Positions 1-10,209 are shown, counted from the stretch's first letter. The stretch: DNA of 64,000 nt from Pseudomonadota bacterium (GCA_021818505.1 JAKADX010000012.1:1-64000), one strand, 5' to 3'. Notes: generated from the sequence alone by a model not told the origin. Numbers and translations: made by a program.

Positions 1-704
1 CCGATCAAGGCGGTGACGGCGGCCTCCGCCTCGCTCTCCGGCGGCGGCGGCACCGCACCGCCGAGCAGGCGCGGCCACAGTGCCCGCCATGCCTCAGGCG
101 CCAGCGCCGCGCGCGTGCGCAGCAGCCGCATCCAGACGATCCAGCTTACATCCGCCCCGGCCAGACGCGCTGCCGTGAACAGGTCTGCGAGTGTCCATGG
201 CTCCGGCTGCAGCCCCAGCAGGGCGAATTCCGGCGGTGGCGGTGCGGCGGCCATCACGGCGTTGACGCCGCGCACGAACCCCTCCGCCCAGAGGCGGGTT
301 TCCGGTGCCAGCCCGGCGATGATCGCGGGCACGGCGCGGCCGAAGCCGAACAGCCGCAGCGCGTGGTCGAGATCCACCGCCAGCGGCCCGATCGCCTCCG
401 CCACACGGCCCTGCGACAGCCGCCGCAGCATCTCCATCTGCGCGAGCCGCAGATGCGCGTGCACCGCCCCCACGGCCACCGCGAGGTCGCCGTCACTGTC
501 CGCTTCGATGAACGGAGTCTGGTGCGCGTCCCAGTGGATCGAGACCCGCGCGGCCAGTGGCAGATGGCGCGGCAGGTCGGCGAGGCGCGCGGCCACGTCG
601 CGCGACGGCGGGCGCGGCGTGCGCAGGGCGCGGGCAACCAACCGGAGCGCGACCGCGGCACCTCCGGCCCGGTCGCGGAGCCTGCGGATGCGATGGGCGA
701 CCAT
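1..704 (-). CDS. penicillin acylase (penicillin amidase) family protein, N-terminal part
   Basis: An open frame runs off the left edge of the window, so only about 234 N-terminal residues are visible. The family signature of Ntn-hydrolase acylases is clear: an IHWDAHQTPFIEA strand, then a GAVHAHLRLAQMEMLRR helix and GRVAEAIGPLAVDLD. In this family that is the start of the alpha chain. The nucleophilic serine of the beta chain lies outside the window, so activity and substrate (beta-lactam, acyl-homoserine lactone or other amide) cannot be judged. The ATG at 704 is the only start, because a stop codon in frame sits 13 bases upstream. No signal peptide is visible. The gene lies downstream of the sigma factor gene on the same strand. 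Confidence 0.8.
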   Translation of the reverse strand, partial: MVAHRIRRLRDRAGGAAVALRLVARALRTPRPPSRDVAARLADLPRHLPLAARVSIHWDAHQTPFIEADSDGDLAVAVGAVHAHLRLAQMEMLRRLSQGRVAEAIGPLAVDLDHALRLFGFGRAVPAIIAGLAPETRLWAEGFVRGVNAVMAAAPPPPEFALLGLQPEPWTLADLFTAARLAGADVSWIVWMRLLRTRAALAPEAWRALWPRLLGGAVPPPPESEAEAAVTALI

Positions 705-756
705 GGCACCCCGCCATTAGCGGATCGCGCCCGTTCTGCGCCATCGCGTCATCATG

Positions 757-2001
757 TCAGATCGGCAACGCGGCGGCGGGCGCGGCCCTTCGGTGCTCCA
801 GGAATGCGCGCGCCGCCGGGTCCTCGCACAGACCGATGGCGCGCACGAACGCCGCATCCGCCCCCGGCCAGCCGAGCCGGGCCAGCAGGTGCGCGGCCAG
901 CGCCCAATAGGGTTGATAGGCCGCGACCGCGTCCTGCGGCAGCGCCTGCAACAGGGCCAGGCCCGCCTGCGCGCCCTGCGCCTCGGCCACCGCCGCCGCG
1001 CGGCCGACCAGGCCACCGATGGTCGGCGCCAGCCGGACCAGCCCTTCGTAGAGCAGCGCCACCGCCGCCCAATCGGTTCTTCCGGTCTCGGCCCGGCGCG
1101 CATGGACCGACTGGATCGCCGCCTCTAGCTGAAAGCGCCCAAGCCTGCCGGCGCGCTCGGCGGCCTGGAGCAGGCGGTCCGCCTCGGCGATCATCGGCCG
1201 CGACCACAGCGCCGTGTCCTGATCGGTCAACGGCACGTATTCGCCCGCCGGCCCGCGCCGAGCCGGTCGCCGTGCCTCGCAATGCAGCATCAGCGCCAAC
1301 AGCCCCTGCCCCTCCGGCTCATCGGGCATCAGGTGCAGCAGCAGACGGCCAAGCTCGATCGCCTCAGCGGCGAGGCCGCGTCGGCGCGGGTCGGCGCCGG
1401 CCACATCGTCCCAGCCGGTGCCATAGGCGGCGTAGATCGCCTCCAGGACTGTGTGCAGGCGCGGCGGCAGGTCAGCGGGGCCGGGCAGCGTGAAGCCAAT
1501 GCCGGCGTCGCGGATCTTGGCCTTGGCGCGGCTGAGGCGCTGGCCCATCGTGGTCGGCCTGACCAGGAAGGCCGAGGCGATGCGCGCGGCATCGAGGCCG
1601 AGCACGGCCTGCAGCATCAAGGGCGTGCGCGCCCCGGCGTCGATCGCCGGATGGGCGCAGACGAACAGCAGTTTCAGCCGCTCGTCGGGGAACGCCGTGC
1701 CGCTGCTCGCCACTTCCTCGGCCTCTTCGGCCACCGCGCGCAAGGTCGGCACGGCATCCTGCTGCACCTGAGCGCGCCGCGCCGCGTCGATCAGGCGGCG
1801 GCGCGCTGCCGTCAGCAGCCACGCCTCCGGCCGCGCCGGCACACCGTCGTCCGGCCAGGTTTCGAGCGCGGCGCGGAAGGCATCGGCCAGCGCATCCTCG
1901 GCCGCCGCCACGTCGCGCGAACGGGCAGCGAGGAACGCAACCAAACGGGCGCGGGAGTCGCGCGCCGCCTGCGCAACGGCGCGGCGCGCGTCCCCCGCCA
2001 T
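757..2001 (-). CDS. ECF RNA polymerase sigma factor, ECF42-like, with C-terminal TPR-like extension
   Basis: The protein has about 414 residues, far longer than a minimal ECF factor. Sigma region 2 lies at roughly residues 25-75 (AEDALADAFRAALETWP, then PEAWLLTAARRRLIDAARR). Region 4 lies near 135-168 (RPTTMGQRLSRAKAKIRDAG). A C-terminal extension of about 240 helical residues follows. This architecture, together with a YCII/DGPF gene directly upstream, is the hallmark of the ECF42 group, where the extension is thought to replace a separate anti-sigma factor. The ATG at 2001 starts 2 bases after the YCII stop. A TTG at 2007 overlapping that stop is the alternative. The two genes are surely cotranscribed. 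Target promoters are unknown. Confidence 0.85.
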   Translation of the reverse strand: MAGDARRAVAQAARDSRARLVAFLAARSRDVAAAEDALADAFRAALETWPDDGVPARPEAWLLTAARRRLIDAARRAQVQQDAVPTLRAVAEEAEEVASSGTAFPDERLKLLFVCAHPAIDAGARTPLMLQAVLGLDAARIASAFLVRPTTMGQRLSRAKAKIRDAGIGFTLPGPADLPPRLHTVLEAIYAAYGTGWDDVAGADPRRRGLAAEAIELGRLLLHLMPDEPEGQGLLALMLHCEARRPARRGPAGEYVPLTDQDTALWSRPMIAEADRLLQAAERAGRLGRFQLEAAIQSVHARRAETGRTDWAAVALLYEGLVRLAPTIGGLVGRAAAVAEAQGAQAGLALLQALPQDAVAAYQPYWALAAHLLARLGWPGADAAFVRAIGLCEDPAARAFLEHRRAAPAAALPI

Positions 2002-2003
2002 GC

Positions 2004-2348
2004 TCAACGCGGCGACGGCGGCATGAGATTGGGCCGGACTTCCAGCACGCGTCCCGGTGCCCGCGGCGCGCGCGCTGCCCAGTCAAGGGCCGCGTCCAGG
2101 TCCGGCACATCCAGAACCACGAAGCCGCCGATCTGCTCCTTGGTGTCGGCGTACGGACCGTCCTGCACGATCCGCTCGTTGCCCTGAAAGCGCAGCGTGG
2201 TCGCCGTGGTCGGTGGCTGCAATCCGCCGCCAGCCGCGAACACGCCGGCCGCGCGCAGCGCCTCGATATAGGGCGGCCATGCCGCCATGTCGGTAGCCCG
2301 GGTTTGCTGGTCGTAGGGCGGCTGGAAGATCAGCATCGTGTAGAGCAT
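2004..2348 (-). CDS. YCII-related (DGPF-domain) protein
   Basis: A 114-residue protein of the YCII/DGPF ferredoxin-like fold. It begins MLYTMLIF and carries DGPYADTKEQIGGF, the family signature with a tyrosine in place of the usual phenylalanine of DGPF. The ATG at 2348 is chosen because GGGAGA stands just upstream and homologues begin at this point. The frame stays open further upstream but encodes no family sequence there. DGPF proteins are standard partners of ECF42 sigma factors. Their biochemical role is not established. The stop overlaps a possible TTG start of the sigma gene, which suggests translational coupling. Confidence 0.88.
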   Translation of the reverse strand: MLYTMLIFQPPYDQQTRATDMAAWPPYIEALRAAGVFAAGGGLQPPTTATTLRFQGNERIVQDGPYADTKEQIGGFVVLDVPDLDAALDWAARAPRAPGRVLEVRPNLMPPSPR

Positions 2349-2439
2349 CGGTGTCTCCCTCAGGAGCGCGAGGCATTCGCGCTCGTGCCCATGACGGGCG
2401 AGGGTGCCGCATTTCGACAGCGCGGCGGAGAAATTTCCG

Positions 2440-3600
2440 TCAGAGCACAAGGGCCGCCAGCAGCGCATCGAGCCGCTTGCGCCCCTCCGGTGTCGCGCGC
2501 AGGCCACGTGCGTCGCGTTCGAGGTATCCGGCATCGATCCCGCGCGCGAGTGTGTCGGCATCCAGCGTGGCATCGAGCGTGCAGCCGGTGCGGGCGGCGA
2601 AGCGCGCCGCGTCCACGCCCTCCGTGAGCCGCAGTCCCATCAGCAGCATCTCGCGCGCGCGGTCCCCGGGGCCGACCGGCGCTTCGTCCGTGGTCCCGTG
2701 GCCGTCGCGCTCCACCCGCTCGGCCCAGGGCTCCGGCGCGCGGTGCCGCCGAGTCGCCAGCAACGCGCCGTCCAGAGTGACGCGCCCATGCGCCCCCGGT
2801 CCGATGCCGGCATAGTCGCCGTAGTGCCAGTAGGCGAGGTTGTGCCGGCTCTCCCCGCCTGGTCGCGCATAGTTAGACACCTCGTAGGGCAGCAGCCCGA
2901 ACCGCGCCGCCTCCTGTGCCGTCGCGTCATACAGCGCTGCGGCGGTGTCCTCATCGGGCAGCACGATCTGCCCGCGCCGGTACAGCGCTTCATAGGCGGT
3001 GCCGGGTTCGATCGTGAGTTGGTAGAGCGACAGATGATCGGCGGCGAGGACAAGCGCCTCGCGCAGCTCCGCCTGCCACGCCGCGATGCCCTGTTCCGGG
3101 CGGGCATAGATCAGGTCGAACGAGGTGCGCGGAAACAGCGATTGCGACAACGCCAGCGCCGCCCGTGCCTCGTCCGCCGAGTGCCGCCGCCCGAGACGTT
3201 GCAGCGCCGCGTCGTCCAGGCTCTGCACGCCGAGCGAGACCCGGTTCACGCCGGCATCGCGGAACGCGGCCAGCCGCCCGGCCTCCACGCTGGTCGGGTT
3301 CGCCTCCAGCGTGATCTCGATATCCGGCAGCGGTGCGAACAGCCGCCGCGCGTCGTCGATCAACGAGGCGACCGTCTCCGGGGCCATTAGGCTCGGCGTG
3401 CCGCCGCCGAAGAAAATCGAGGCGAGCGGGCGCCGTCCGAGCCGCGCCGCCTCCCACGCCAGTTCGCGTCGCAGCGCGGCGAAGAAGCGCGCCTGGTCGA
3501 TCCGCTCGCGCACATGGCTGTTGAAGTCGCAATACGGGCACTTGGCCAGGCAGAACGGCCAGTGGATATAGAGTGCCAGGGGCTGCATCGGCCCGATCAT
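2440..3600 (-). CDS. hemW: HemW, radical SAM heme chaperone
   Basis: A 386-residue radical SAM protein of the HemN/HemW family. It opens with LALYIHWPFCLAKCPYCDFNSH, which places the three cysteines of the 4Fe-4S cluster in a CX3CX2C pattern followed by D-F, not the extra cysteine typical of HemN. FFGGGTPSLM and EANPTS follow, then the C-terminal HemN domain. HemW proteins bind heme and pass it to respiratory enzymes. They are often mis-annotated as coproporphyrinogen III oxidase. Start: ATG 3600 or ATG 3588 (MQPLALYIHWPF). No ribosome-binding site decides between them. It is divergent from the YbaK-type gene, with only 14 bases between starts. Confidence 0.9.
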   Translation of the reverse strand: MIGPMQPLALYIHWPFCLAKCPYCDFNSHVRERIDQARFFAALRRELAWEAARLGRRPLASIFFGGGTPSLMAPETVASLIDDARRLFAPLPDIEITLEANPTSVEAGRLAAFRDAGVNRVSLGVQSLDDAALQRLGRRHSADEARAALALSQSLFPRTSFDLIYARPEQGIAAWQAELREALVLAADHLSLYQLTIEPGTAYEALYRRGQIVLPDEDTAAALYDATAQEAARFGLLPYEVSNYARPGGESRHNLAYWHYGDYAGIGPGAHGRVTLDGALLATRRHRAPEPWAERVERDGHGTTDEAPVGPGDRAREMLLMGLRLTEGVDAARFAARTGCTLDATLDADTLARGIDAGYLERDARGLRATPEGRKRLDALLAALVL

Positions 3601-3614
3601 ACAGGGAGCGGGAG

Positions 3615-4088
3615 ATGGCGGCCAAAACCTCGGTCGAACGGGTGCGCGAGGCACTGCTGGCGGCGGGGCACGCGGACACCATCACGGAATTTCCGGCCAC
3701 CACGCGCACCGCCGCCGACGCGGCGGCGGCGATCGGCTGTTCGGTGGCGCAGATCGCCAAGTCGATCGTGTTTCGTGCCGGCGACCGAGCGGTGCTGGTG
3801 ATCGCCTCCGGCGTCAACCGCGTTGATATGGCCAAGGTCGCTGCCGTGCTGGGCGTCGCGCTCAAGCGCGCCGACGGGGAGTGGGTGCGCGAGCGGACCG
3901 GCTTCGCGATCGGCGGCGTCTCGCCGGTCGGGCATCTCGCCCAGCCGCTGCTGGTGTTCGACCGGGACCTGCTGGCGCTGCACCCGATCTGGGCAGCGGC
4001 CGGCACGCCGCATCACGTCTTCCGCACCGAGGCGGAAACGCTCGCGCGCCTCACCGGGGCGCCAGTGGCGGAGGTGCGGGAGGGGTAA
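3615..4088 (+). CDS. YbaK/ProX-type aminoacyl-tRNA deacylase
   Basis: A 157-residue protein of the YbaK/EbsC/ProX fold. These are free-standing editing domains that remove mis-charged amino acids (typically Ala or Cys from tRNA-Pro). Visible family features are the AAAIGCSVAQIAKSIVF helix with the conserved lysine, the central VASGVNRVDMAKV-like strand and the GGVSPVGH loop near residue 95. The start at 3615 has GGGAGCGGGAG directly upstream. The gene is divergent from hemW and converges with the kinase gene, 30 bases beyond its stop. Substrate tRNA cannot be told from sequence. Confidence 0.87.
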   Translation: MAAKTSVERVREALLAAGHADTITEFPATTRTAADAAAAIGCSVAQIAKSIVFRAGDRAVLVIASGVNRVDMAKVAAVLGVALKRADGEWVRERTGFAIGGVSPVGHLAQPLLVFDRDLLALHPIWAAAGTPHHVFRTEAETLARLTGAPVAEVREG

Positions 4089-4118
4089 GTGGCGCCGCCC
4101 TGGCGTGTCAGGTGGGGG

Positions 4119-5834
4119 CTACTCGCCGAGCCACACCTCCAGCACGCCCGGCGGTTGGGAAGCGCCGCGCTCGGTCCAGTCCTGCACCCGGAAGCCGCCG
4201 GCCACATCCCCCAGCAGCGCGGCAAGACGTTCCGCGGCCGGCCGATCCTCCGCGTGGAAAAACCTGATCTCCGACTGGTGCGGGCCGTTCGACGAGGAAC
4301 GCGTGTCGGCGAACTGGAAGTCCGAGAACAGCAGGTGTTGCGCGACGTTCGTCGTCTGCCCCAGCGCCGCGCGCGAGGAGCGCGGGTAGAAGATGAGGAC
4401 GCGCGGGCGATCGGCCGGCGCGGGCTTCTTGATCTCCGGCGGCAGATCAGGGGGCGGGACTGCGAGTGAGGCGATGACGTTGGGGTTGACCGGGCGCGGC
4501 GGTGGCCGCGGTTGTGGCGAGGAGGTGCGGTCCACGGATGGGGCCTGCCGCGCAGGCGCCGGGCCGCTCGGTTCCTGAACCTCCGGCCGCGCGCCCACCG
4601 GCCCGGCGCCGATCGGCGGAACGACCGGGGTCGGCACGCCGGGAGCAGGCGGCGGGATGCCGCCGATCCGCACCTTCCCCGGCGAGTCCACGGATCGTCC
4701 GCTGCTCGTCGGTGTCGGTTCCGCCTTGGATGGCCCGACCTCTGGCGTGCCGGTCGGTTGCTGCTCGGTCGCGGTCGCGGCAGTCGCCACACTCGGCACT
4801 GCCGGCGGCGATGGAGGCGAGCGAGCAGGCGGCGCGGACCGCGTGAACCAGAACACGGCGCCCGCCGCGAGTGCCATGCCGACCCCGGCCATGACCGGCA
4901 GACCGGCATTGCCGCGCGGGCTGCGGGCGTCGCCCGGTCGCGACACGGCCAGCCTGTCAGCGCGGCGCGGGGCGGGGGGCATCGCCGCCGCCCCGCGCGC
5001 CGCACCACGCTCGCTCGCCGCTGCCACCGCGCCGTCGAGCGCGCTGGCAAACTGCTCCGCCGACGGGTAGCGGGCGTTGCGGTCTTTAGCCATCGCGCGC
5101 CGCACGATCGGATCGAACGCGCCCGCAAGTCCCGGAACCACCTGCGACGGCGGCGGCGGTTCCGTGGTCAGGACCTTGTGCGCGATCGTCGCCACGCCGC
5201 CTTCGAACGGGCGATGGCCGGTGAGCATCTGATAGAGCACCACGCCCGTCGAATAGATGTCGGTGCGCGGATCGACCGGATCGCCTCGAAACTGCTCGGG
5301 CGACATGTAGGCCGGCGTGCCGATGATCGTGCCGGTCTGCGTGATGTTGTTATGCTCGATCCGGGCGACGCCGAAATCCATGATCTTGGCACGCCCGCTG
5401 GGCAGGATCATGATGTTCGCGGGCTTGATGTCGCGATGCACGACCCCGTGCTGGTGGCTGTACGCAAGGCCCGCCAGGACATCCGCGATCACCGACCGGA
5501 CCCCCTGAAGGGGCATTCTGTCCGAGCGGTCCAGCACCGCCTTGAGCGTCGCGCCCTCGACGAATTCCATCACCAGATAGGCGCTGTCATCCGTCTCCCC
5601 GTAGTCGTGGACCGCGACGATGCAGGGATGGATGAGCATCCCCGCGGCCTGCGCGCCACGGCTGAAACGCATCAGGATTTCTCGCGTTTCCGGATCGTCC
5701 CTGTCCAGAACCGGCATGATCTTGACCGCCACCTTGCGCGCGATCAGTGCGTCCCAGCCCTCGAAGACCGTGCTCGTCGGCGTCCGTGCCAGCATCGAAC
5801 GCAGTTCGTATCTGCCGACTTTGGTGACGCTCAT
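4119..5834 (-). CDS. membrane-anchored eukaryotic-type Ser/Thr protein kinase
   Basis: A 571-residue kinase. Residues 8-270 form the kinase domain: VAVK with Lys38, HRDIKPAN with catalytic Asp135, DFG at 153-155 and GTPAYMSPEQF in the activation segment. The glycine-rich loop is degenerate (LARTPTSTVFEG, without GxGxxG). A proline-rich stretch follows, then one membrane segment (VMAGVGMALAAGAVFWF). A long Pro/Ser-rich linker leads to a C-terminal domain of about 95 residues (VLIFYPRSSRAAL to LEVWLGE), placing kinase in the cytoplasm and this domain outside the membrane. The ATG at 5834 follows GGGGAGAGG. No phosphatase or clear substrate lies nearby, so its signal is unknown. Confidence 0.88.
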   Translation of the reverse strand: MSVTKVGRYELRSMLARTPTSTVFEGWDALIARKVAVKIMPVLDRDDPETREILMRFSRGAQAAGMLIHPCIVAVHDYGETDDSAYLVMEFVEGATLKAVLDRSDRMPLQGVRSVIADVLAGLAYSHQHGVVHRDIKPANIMILPSGRAKIMDFGVARIEHNNITQTGTIIGTPAYMSPEQFRGDPVDPRTDIYSTGVVLYQMLTGHRPFEGGVATIAHKVLTTEPPPPSQVVPGLAGAFDPIVRRAMAKDRNARYPSAEQFASALDGAVAAASERGAARGAAAMPPAPRRADRLAVSRPGDARSPRGNAGLPVMAGVGMALAAGAVFWFTRSAPPARSPPSPPAVPSVATAATATEQQPTGTPEVGPSKAEPTPTSSGRSVDSPGKVRIGGIPPPAPGVPTPVVPPIGAGPVGARPEVQEPSGPAPARQAPSVDRTSSPQPRPPPRPVNPNVIASLAVPPPDLPPEIKKPAPADRPRVLIFYPRSSRAALGQTTNVAQHLLFSDFQFADTRSSSNGPHQSEIRFFHAEDRPAAERLAALLGDVAGGFRVQDWTERGASQPPGVLEVWLGE

Positions 5835-5990
5835 CGCCTCTCCCCGCGGTCGAGCGCCGAGGCGCGGCGTTCGAACCAACTCCCGGACGTGGCCGGGATG
5901 ATGGTCCTGAACCCGAAAAACCGTCAAATACCGTGTTCGTTGGCGAGGAGGCCGCGCGGGTGGGCGCGCTCTGCCCGCCCGCCGGTGCGC

Positions 5991-7577
<1,587 letters not shown>

Positions 7578-7627
7578 TGGGTGCGGCCTTTGCGGACGGA
7601 TCGACGGTTACCACGACGCGCGGTGCC

Positions 7628-7648
7628 GGCGCGACCGCGCGCCGCGCC
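7628..7648 (-). promoter_or_regulatory. GC-rich hairpin in the leuA leader
   Basis: On the minus strand GGCGCG and CGCGCC form a perfect 6-bp stem around a 9-base loop, about 50 bases before the leuA start and 50 bases after the leader-peptide stop. The left arm region could instead pair with the CCGCGCGGCC sequence closer to the leader stop, so alternative structures are possible. There is no run of T after the hairpin. If it attenuates leuA it may act on ribosome access or through a weak terminator, not as a classic intrinsic terminator. Inferred from sequence only. Confidence 0.4.
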
Positions 7649-7698
7649 CGGTTGTGTCCCCTGAGCGACGGCGGCGCGTTGCTATCGGCCGCGCGGCG

Positions 7699-7806
7699 CT
7701 ACGCCCAGGGGCGGGTAAGTCGAAGGAGCAGTCCGAGCGGGCGGCGCGCGCCAAGCCACGCAGCAGCGTGGAGGTGGGCCGACAGGACGGTCGCGCGCGG
7801 GCTCAT
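7699..7806 (-). CDS. putative leuA leader peptide (35 aa, leucine-rich)
   Basis: A short open frame 122 bases upstream of leuA, same strand, ATG 7806 to TAG 7699. The 35-residue peptide contains LGLLLRL at residues 24-30 (codons CTC GGA CTG CTC CTT CGA CTT), with further leucines at 8, 12 and 18. A leucine cluster a few codons before the stop is the expected layout of a leu attenuator: ribosome stalling on scarce Leu-tRNA would change downstream folding. A small hairpin (CGCCC-CT-GGGCG) lies at the end of the peptide. No strong ribosome-binding site is visible, which weakens the call. The stretch 7807-7852 up to cytochrome b561 holds nothing else recognised. Confidence 0.55.
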   Translation of the reverse strand: MSPRATVLSAHLHAAAWLGARRPLGLLLRLTRPWA

Positions 7807-7852
7807 GACTTGACGACCCTAACCGGGGGCGCGGGCGCGGCGCAAGGGGTGC

Positions 7853-8407
7853 TCATGGCGTCGCGCGCCACATCCGCGCCAGGATCGGGAGCCCTTTTCG
7901 GTGGTGATGCACCGCCATCGCCGCATGCCCGGCGGCCAGCGCCACCAGCAGGATCGCCAACGCCCGGTGGACCACGCGCAGCACGCCGAAGGCGGCCGGG
8001 TCCGCGCCGACGGCGTGCGGCACCGGGATGACGAGCAGGAACAGAGTGGGCACCTGCGCGGGCGCCGTCGCCGCGGTGAAATAGCCCAGGACCGGCACGA
8101 CCAGCATCAGCGCGTACAGCGCCAGATGCACTGCCCCCGCGAGCCGCGCCTGCCCGGGCGGCAGCCCTGCGTCCCACGCCGGGCGCCCGCGCCGCAGCCG
8201 CAATGCCCCCCGCCACAGCAACAGAGCCAGGACGGTCAGCCCAATCGTCTTGTGCGCCTGGTAGAGCAAAAACTTTGCCAGCAACTGGTCGAGCGGCAGC
8301 GCCACCATCGGCCAGGCGATCGCGAAGCCGCCCAGGATCAGCCCGGCGCTCCACCAGTGCAGCCGGCGCTGCGCACGCGACCAGCCGGCCGGCGCCTCAG
8401 CCAGCAC
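7853..8407 (-). CDS. cytochrome b561 family membrane protein
   Basis: A 184-residue four-helix membrane protein of the prokaryotic cytochrome b561 family (electron transfer with b-type heme, inner membrane). RRLHWWSAGLILGGF with an early histidine, YQAHKTIGLTVL, LHLALYALMLVVPVLGY and the final HRALAILLVALAAGHAAMAVHHH supply the histidines expected to ligate two hemes. The GTG at 8407 overlaps the yceI stop by 11 bases, so the two are one transcription unit. YceI-b561 pairs are frequent in proteobacteria. The partner electron donor is unknown. Confidence 0.9.
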   Translation of the reverse strand: MLAEAPAGWSRAQRRLHWWSAGLILGGFAIAWPMVALPLDQLLAKFLLYQAHKTIGLTVLALLLWRGALRLRRGRPAWDAGLPPGQARLAGAVHLALYALMLVVPVLGYFTAATAPAQVPTLFLLVIPVPHAVGADPAAFGVLRVVHRALAILLVALAAGHAAMAVHHHRKGLPILARMWRATP

Positions 8408-8993
8408 GCGCCGCCACGTACAGCCGCAGCCGCGCGTCGATGCGCAAATCGACCGCGTCGGAGATGAAGGCGGGATCGGCGGTCATGCCGAACATCGAGC
8501 GCCGCAGCCGCCCGGTCACCACGAAATCCGCGATCTCCTGCCCCGCCACGCCGGACGGCCGCTGGCCGACCAGGGCGGCGTGCAGCACGAGCGAATGCGT
8601 GACGCCGCGCAGTTCCAGCAGCCCCTCGACGTCGTAACGGTCGGGTCCGCGCGGAATCACGCGCGTGCTGGTGAAGCGCGCGTCGGGGTAGCGCGCCACG
8701 TCGAAATATGGCGCCGAGCGCAGCATGGAAGCGGCGTTCTCCCAGTCCATCGCCACCGACGCCGTCCTGATGACGACCGCGACGCGCGTGTTCTCGGGGT
8801 GTGTCTGGTCGATGGTGATGCGGCCGGTGAAGCGGCGGAACGTGCCGGCGGAGCTGAACAGGCCGAGATGGTGGACCTTGAAACCGATATCGCCGTAGGT
8901 CTGGTCGATGTCATAGGTTTCGCCCGCGCGTGCCGGCACGCCGCCGCCCAGCAGCAGCGCCAGCAAGCCGAGCATGGCGACAGCCCGGCGCAT
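8397..8993 (-). CDS. YceI-family periplasmic lipid-binding protein
   Basis: A 198-residue protein with a cleavable signal peptide (MRRAVAMLGLLALLLGGGVPARA) and a YceI lipocalin-like beta barrel (IDQTYGDIGFKVHHLG, then FTGRITID and RSMFGMTAD). YceI folds bind isoprenoid or quinone-like lipids in the periplasm. With cytochrome b561 directly downstream, a link to membrane electron carriers is plausible. The ATG at 8993 sits just behind GGAGGGAGG, an excellent ribosome-binding site. The 144 bases to the divergent ppx start contain no recognisable element. Confidence 0.92.
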   Translation of the reverse strand: MRRAVAMLGLLALLLGGGVPARAGETYDIDQTYGDIGFKVHHLGLFSSAGTFRRFTGRITIDQTHPENTRVAVVIRTASVAMDWENAASMLRSAPYFDVARYPDARFTSTRVIPRGPDRYDVEGLLELRGVTHSLVLHAALVGQRPSGVAGQEIADFVVTGRLRRSMFGMTADPAFISDAVDLRIDARLRLYVAARAG

Positions 8994-9137
8994 CCTCCCT
9001 CCTCCAGCGACCGCGTCGCAGAGGTGAGGTGCGCGCGGCGCAGTGCAAGGGGCCAGGGCGCCCGCGTCCAGGCAAATGAAGGCTTGCCCCCTCCCCGGGC
9101 GCCGAACATGATACCACCTACCGAGCGGAAAGCCGCC

Positions 9138-10196
9138 ATGGCCCAATGCGCCGAACGCCAGGACGACCTGCCGATCGGGATGCCGTTGCGTCCCGGTCCG
9201 CCCGCGTTTGCCGCGCTCGACCTCGGCACCAACAATTGCCGGCTGCTGGTGGGCGTGCCGGCCGGCGACGGGTTCCGCGTCCTCGACAGCTTCAGCCGCA
9301 TCGTGCGTCTTGGCGAGGGGCTGCACCACACCGGCCGGCTCAGCCCCCCGGCGATGGAGCGGGCGTTGAGCGCGCTGCACGGCTGCGCGGCGCGGCTGGC
9401 ACGTCGCCCCCTGCGCGGCCTGCGCGCGATCGCCACCGAGGCGTGCCGCCGCGCCGCCAACGGCCCGGAGTTCCTCGCCCGCGTGCGGCGAGAGACCGGC
9501 CTGCCGATCGACGTCATCTCCACCCGCGAGGAGGCGGAACTGGCGCTGGAATCCTGCGCCCCGTTACTGGCCGGCGGGGCGCGGCGGGCGCTGCTGTTCG
9601 ATATCGGCGGCGGCTCGACGGAGCTTGCCTGGGTGCGCGCCTCATCCTGCGCCGGCGACCGACCGGAACTGGCGGGCTATGTGTCGGTGCCGGTGGGTGT
9701 GGTGACGCTGGCCGAGCGGTTCGCCGCGCGCGCCGGCGATCCCGGCTATTTCGAGGATATGGTCGATGACGTGCGGACGCGGCTGGAGCCGTTCGACCGT
9801 GTTCACTGTATCGGCCACGAGATCCGCCGCGGCGGCGTGCATCTGCTCGGCACTTCGGGAACGGTCACGACGCTGGCCGGGCTGGCGCTGGACCTGCCGC
9901 GCTACTGCCGCAGCCAGGTGGACGGCACGGTGCTGTCGCGCCGGCAGGCAGAGGACGCCGTGGACCGGCTGCGGGCCATGGGGCGCGACGGGCTGGCGCG
10001 TCATCCCTGCGTCGGGCCGGAGCGGGCGGAGTTCGTGCTGCCCGGGTGCGCCATCTTCGTCGCCATCCACGCTCTCTGGCCCGCGCCGGAGGTGATGGTG
10101 GCCGATCGCGGGTTGCGCGAGGGGATGTTGCTGCGCCTGATCCGCGCCGAGCGCGCCCGGCGTCCGCACGCACCAAGGCCGCACGCCCCCATCTGA
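9138..10196 (+). CDS. ppx: exopolyphosphatase / pppGpp phosphohydrolase family (Ppx/GppA)
   Basis: A 352-residue ASKHA-fold enzyme that removes terminal phosphates from polyphosphate or the 5' phosphate of pppGpp. The first phosphate loop is AALDLGTNNCRLLVG, the second is DIGGGSTELAW, and LLGTSGTVTTLAGL forms the adenosine-type loop. The protein is the short form without a C-terminal HD domain, as is usual next to rlmE in alphaproteobacteria. The ATG at 9138 follows GCGGAAAG. An in-frame ATG at 9108 without a site is less likely. rlmE starts 13 bases after the stop. Confidence 0.92.
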   Translation: MAQCAERQDDLPIGMPLRPGPPAFAALDLGTNNCRLLVGVPAGDGFRVLDSFSRIVRLGEGLHHTGRLSPPAMERALSALHGCAARLARRPLRGLRAIATEACRRAANGPEFLARVRRETGLPIDVISTREEAELALESCAPLLAGGARRALLFDIGGGSTELAWVRASSCAGDRPELAGYVSVPVGVVTLAERFAARAGDPGYFEDMVDDVRTRLEPFDRVHCIGHEIRRGGVHLLGTSGTVTTLAGLALDLPRYCRSQVDGTVLSRRQAEDAVDRLRAMGRDGLARHPCVGPERAEFVLPGCAIFVAIHALWPAPEVMVADRGLREGMLLRLIRAERARRPHAPRPHAPI

Positions 10197-10209
10197 TGGC
10201 ACGCGACTG

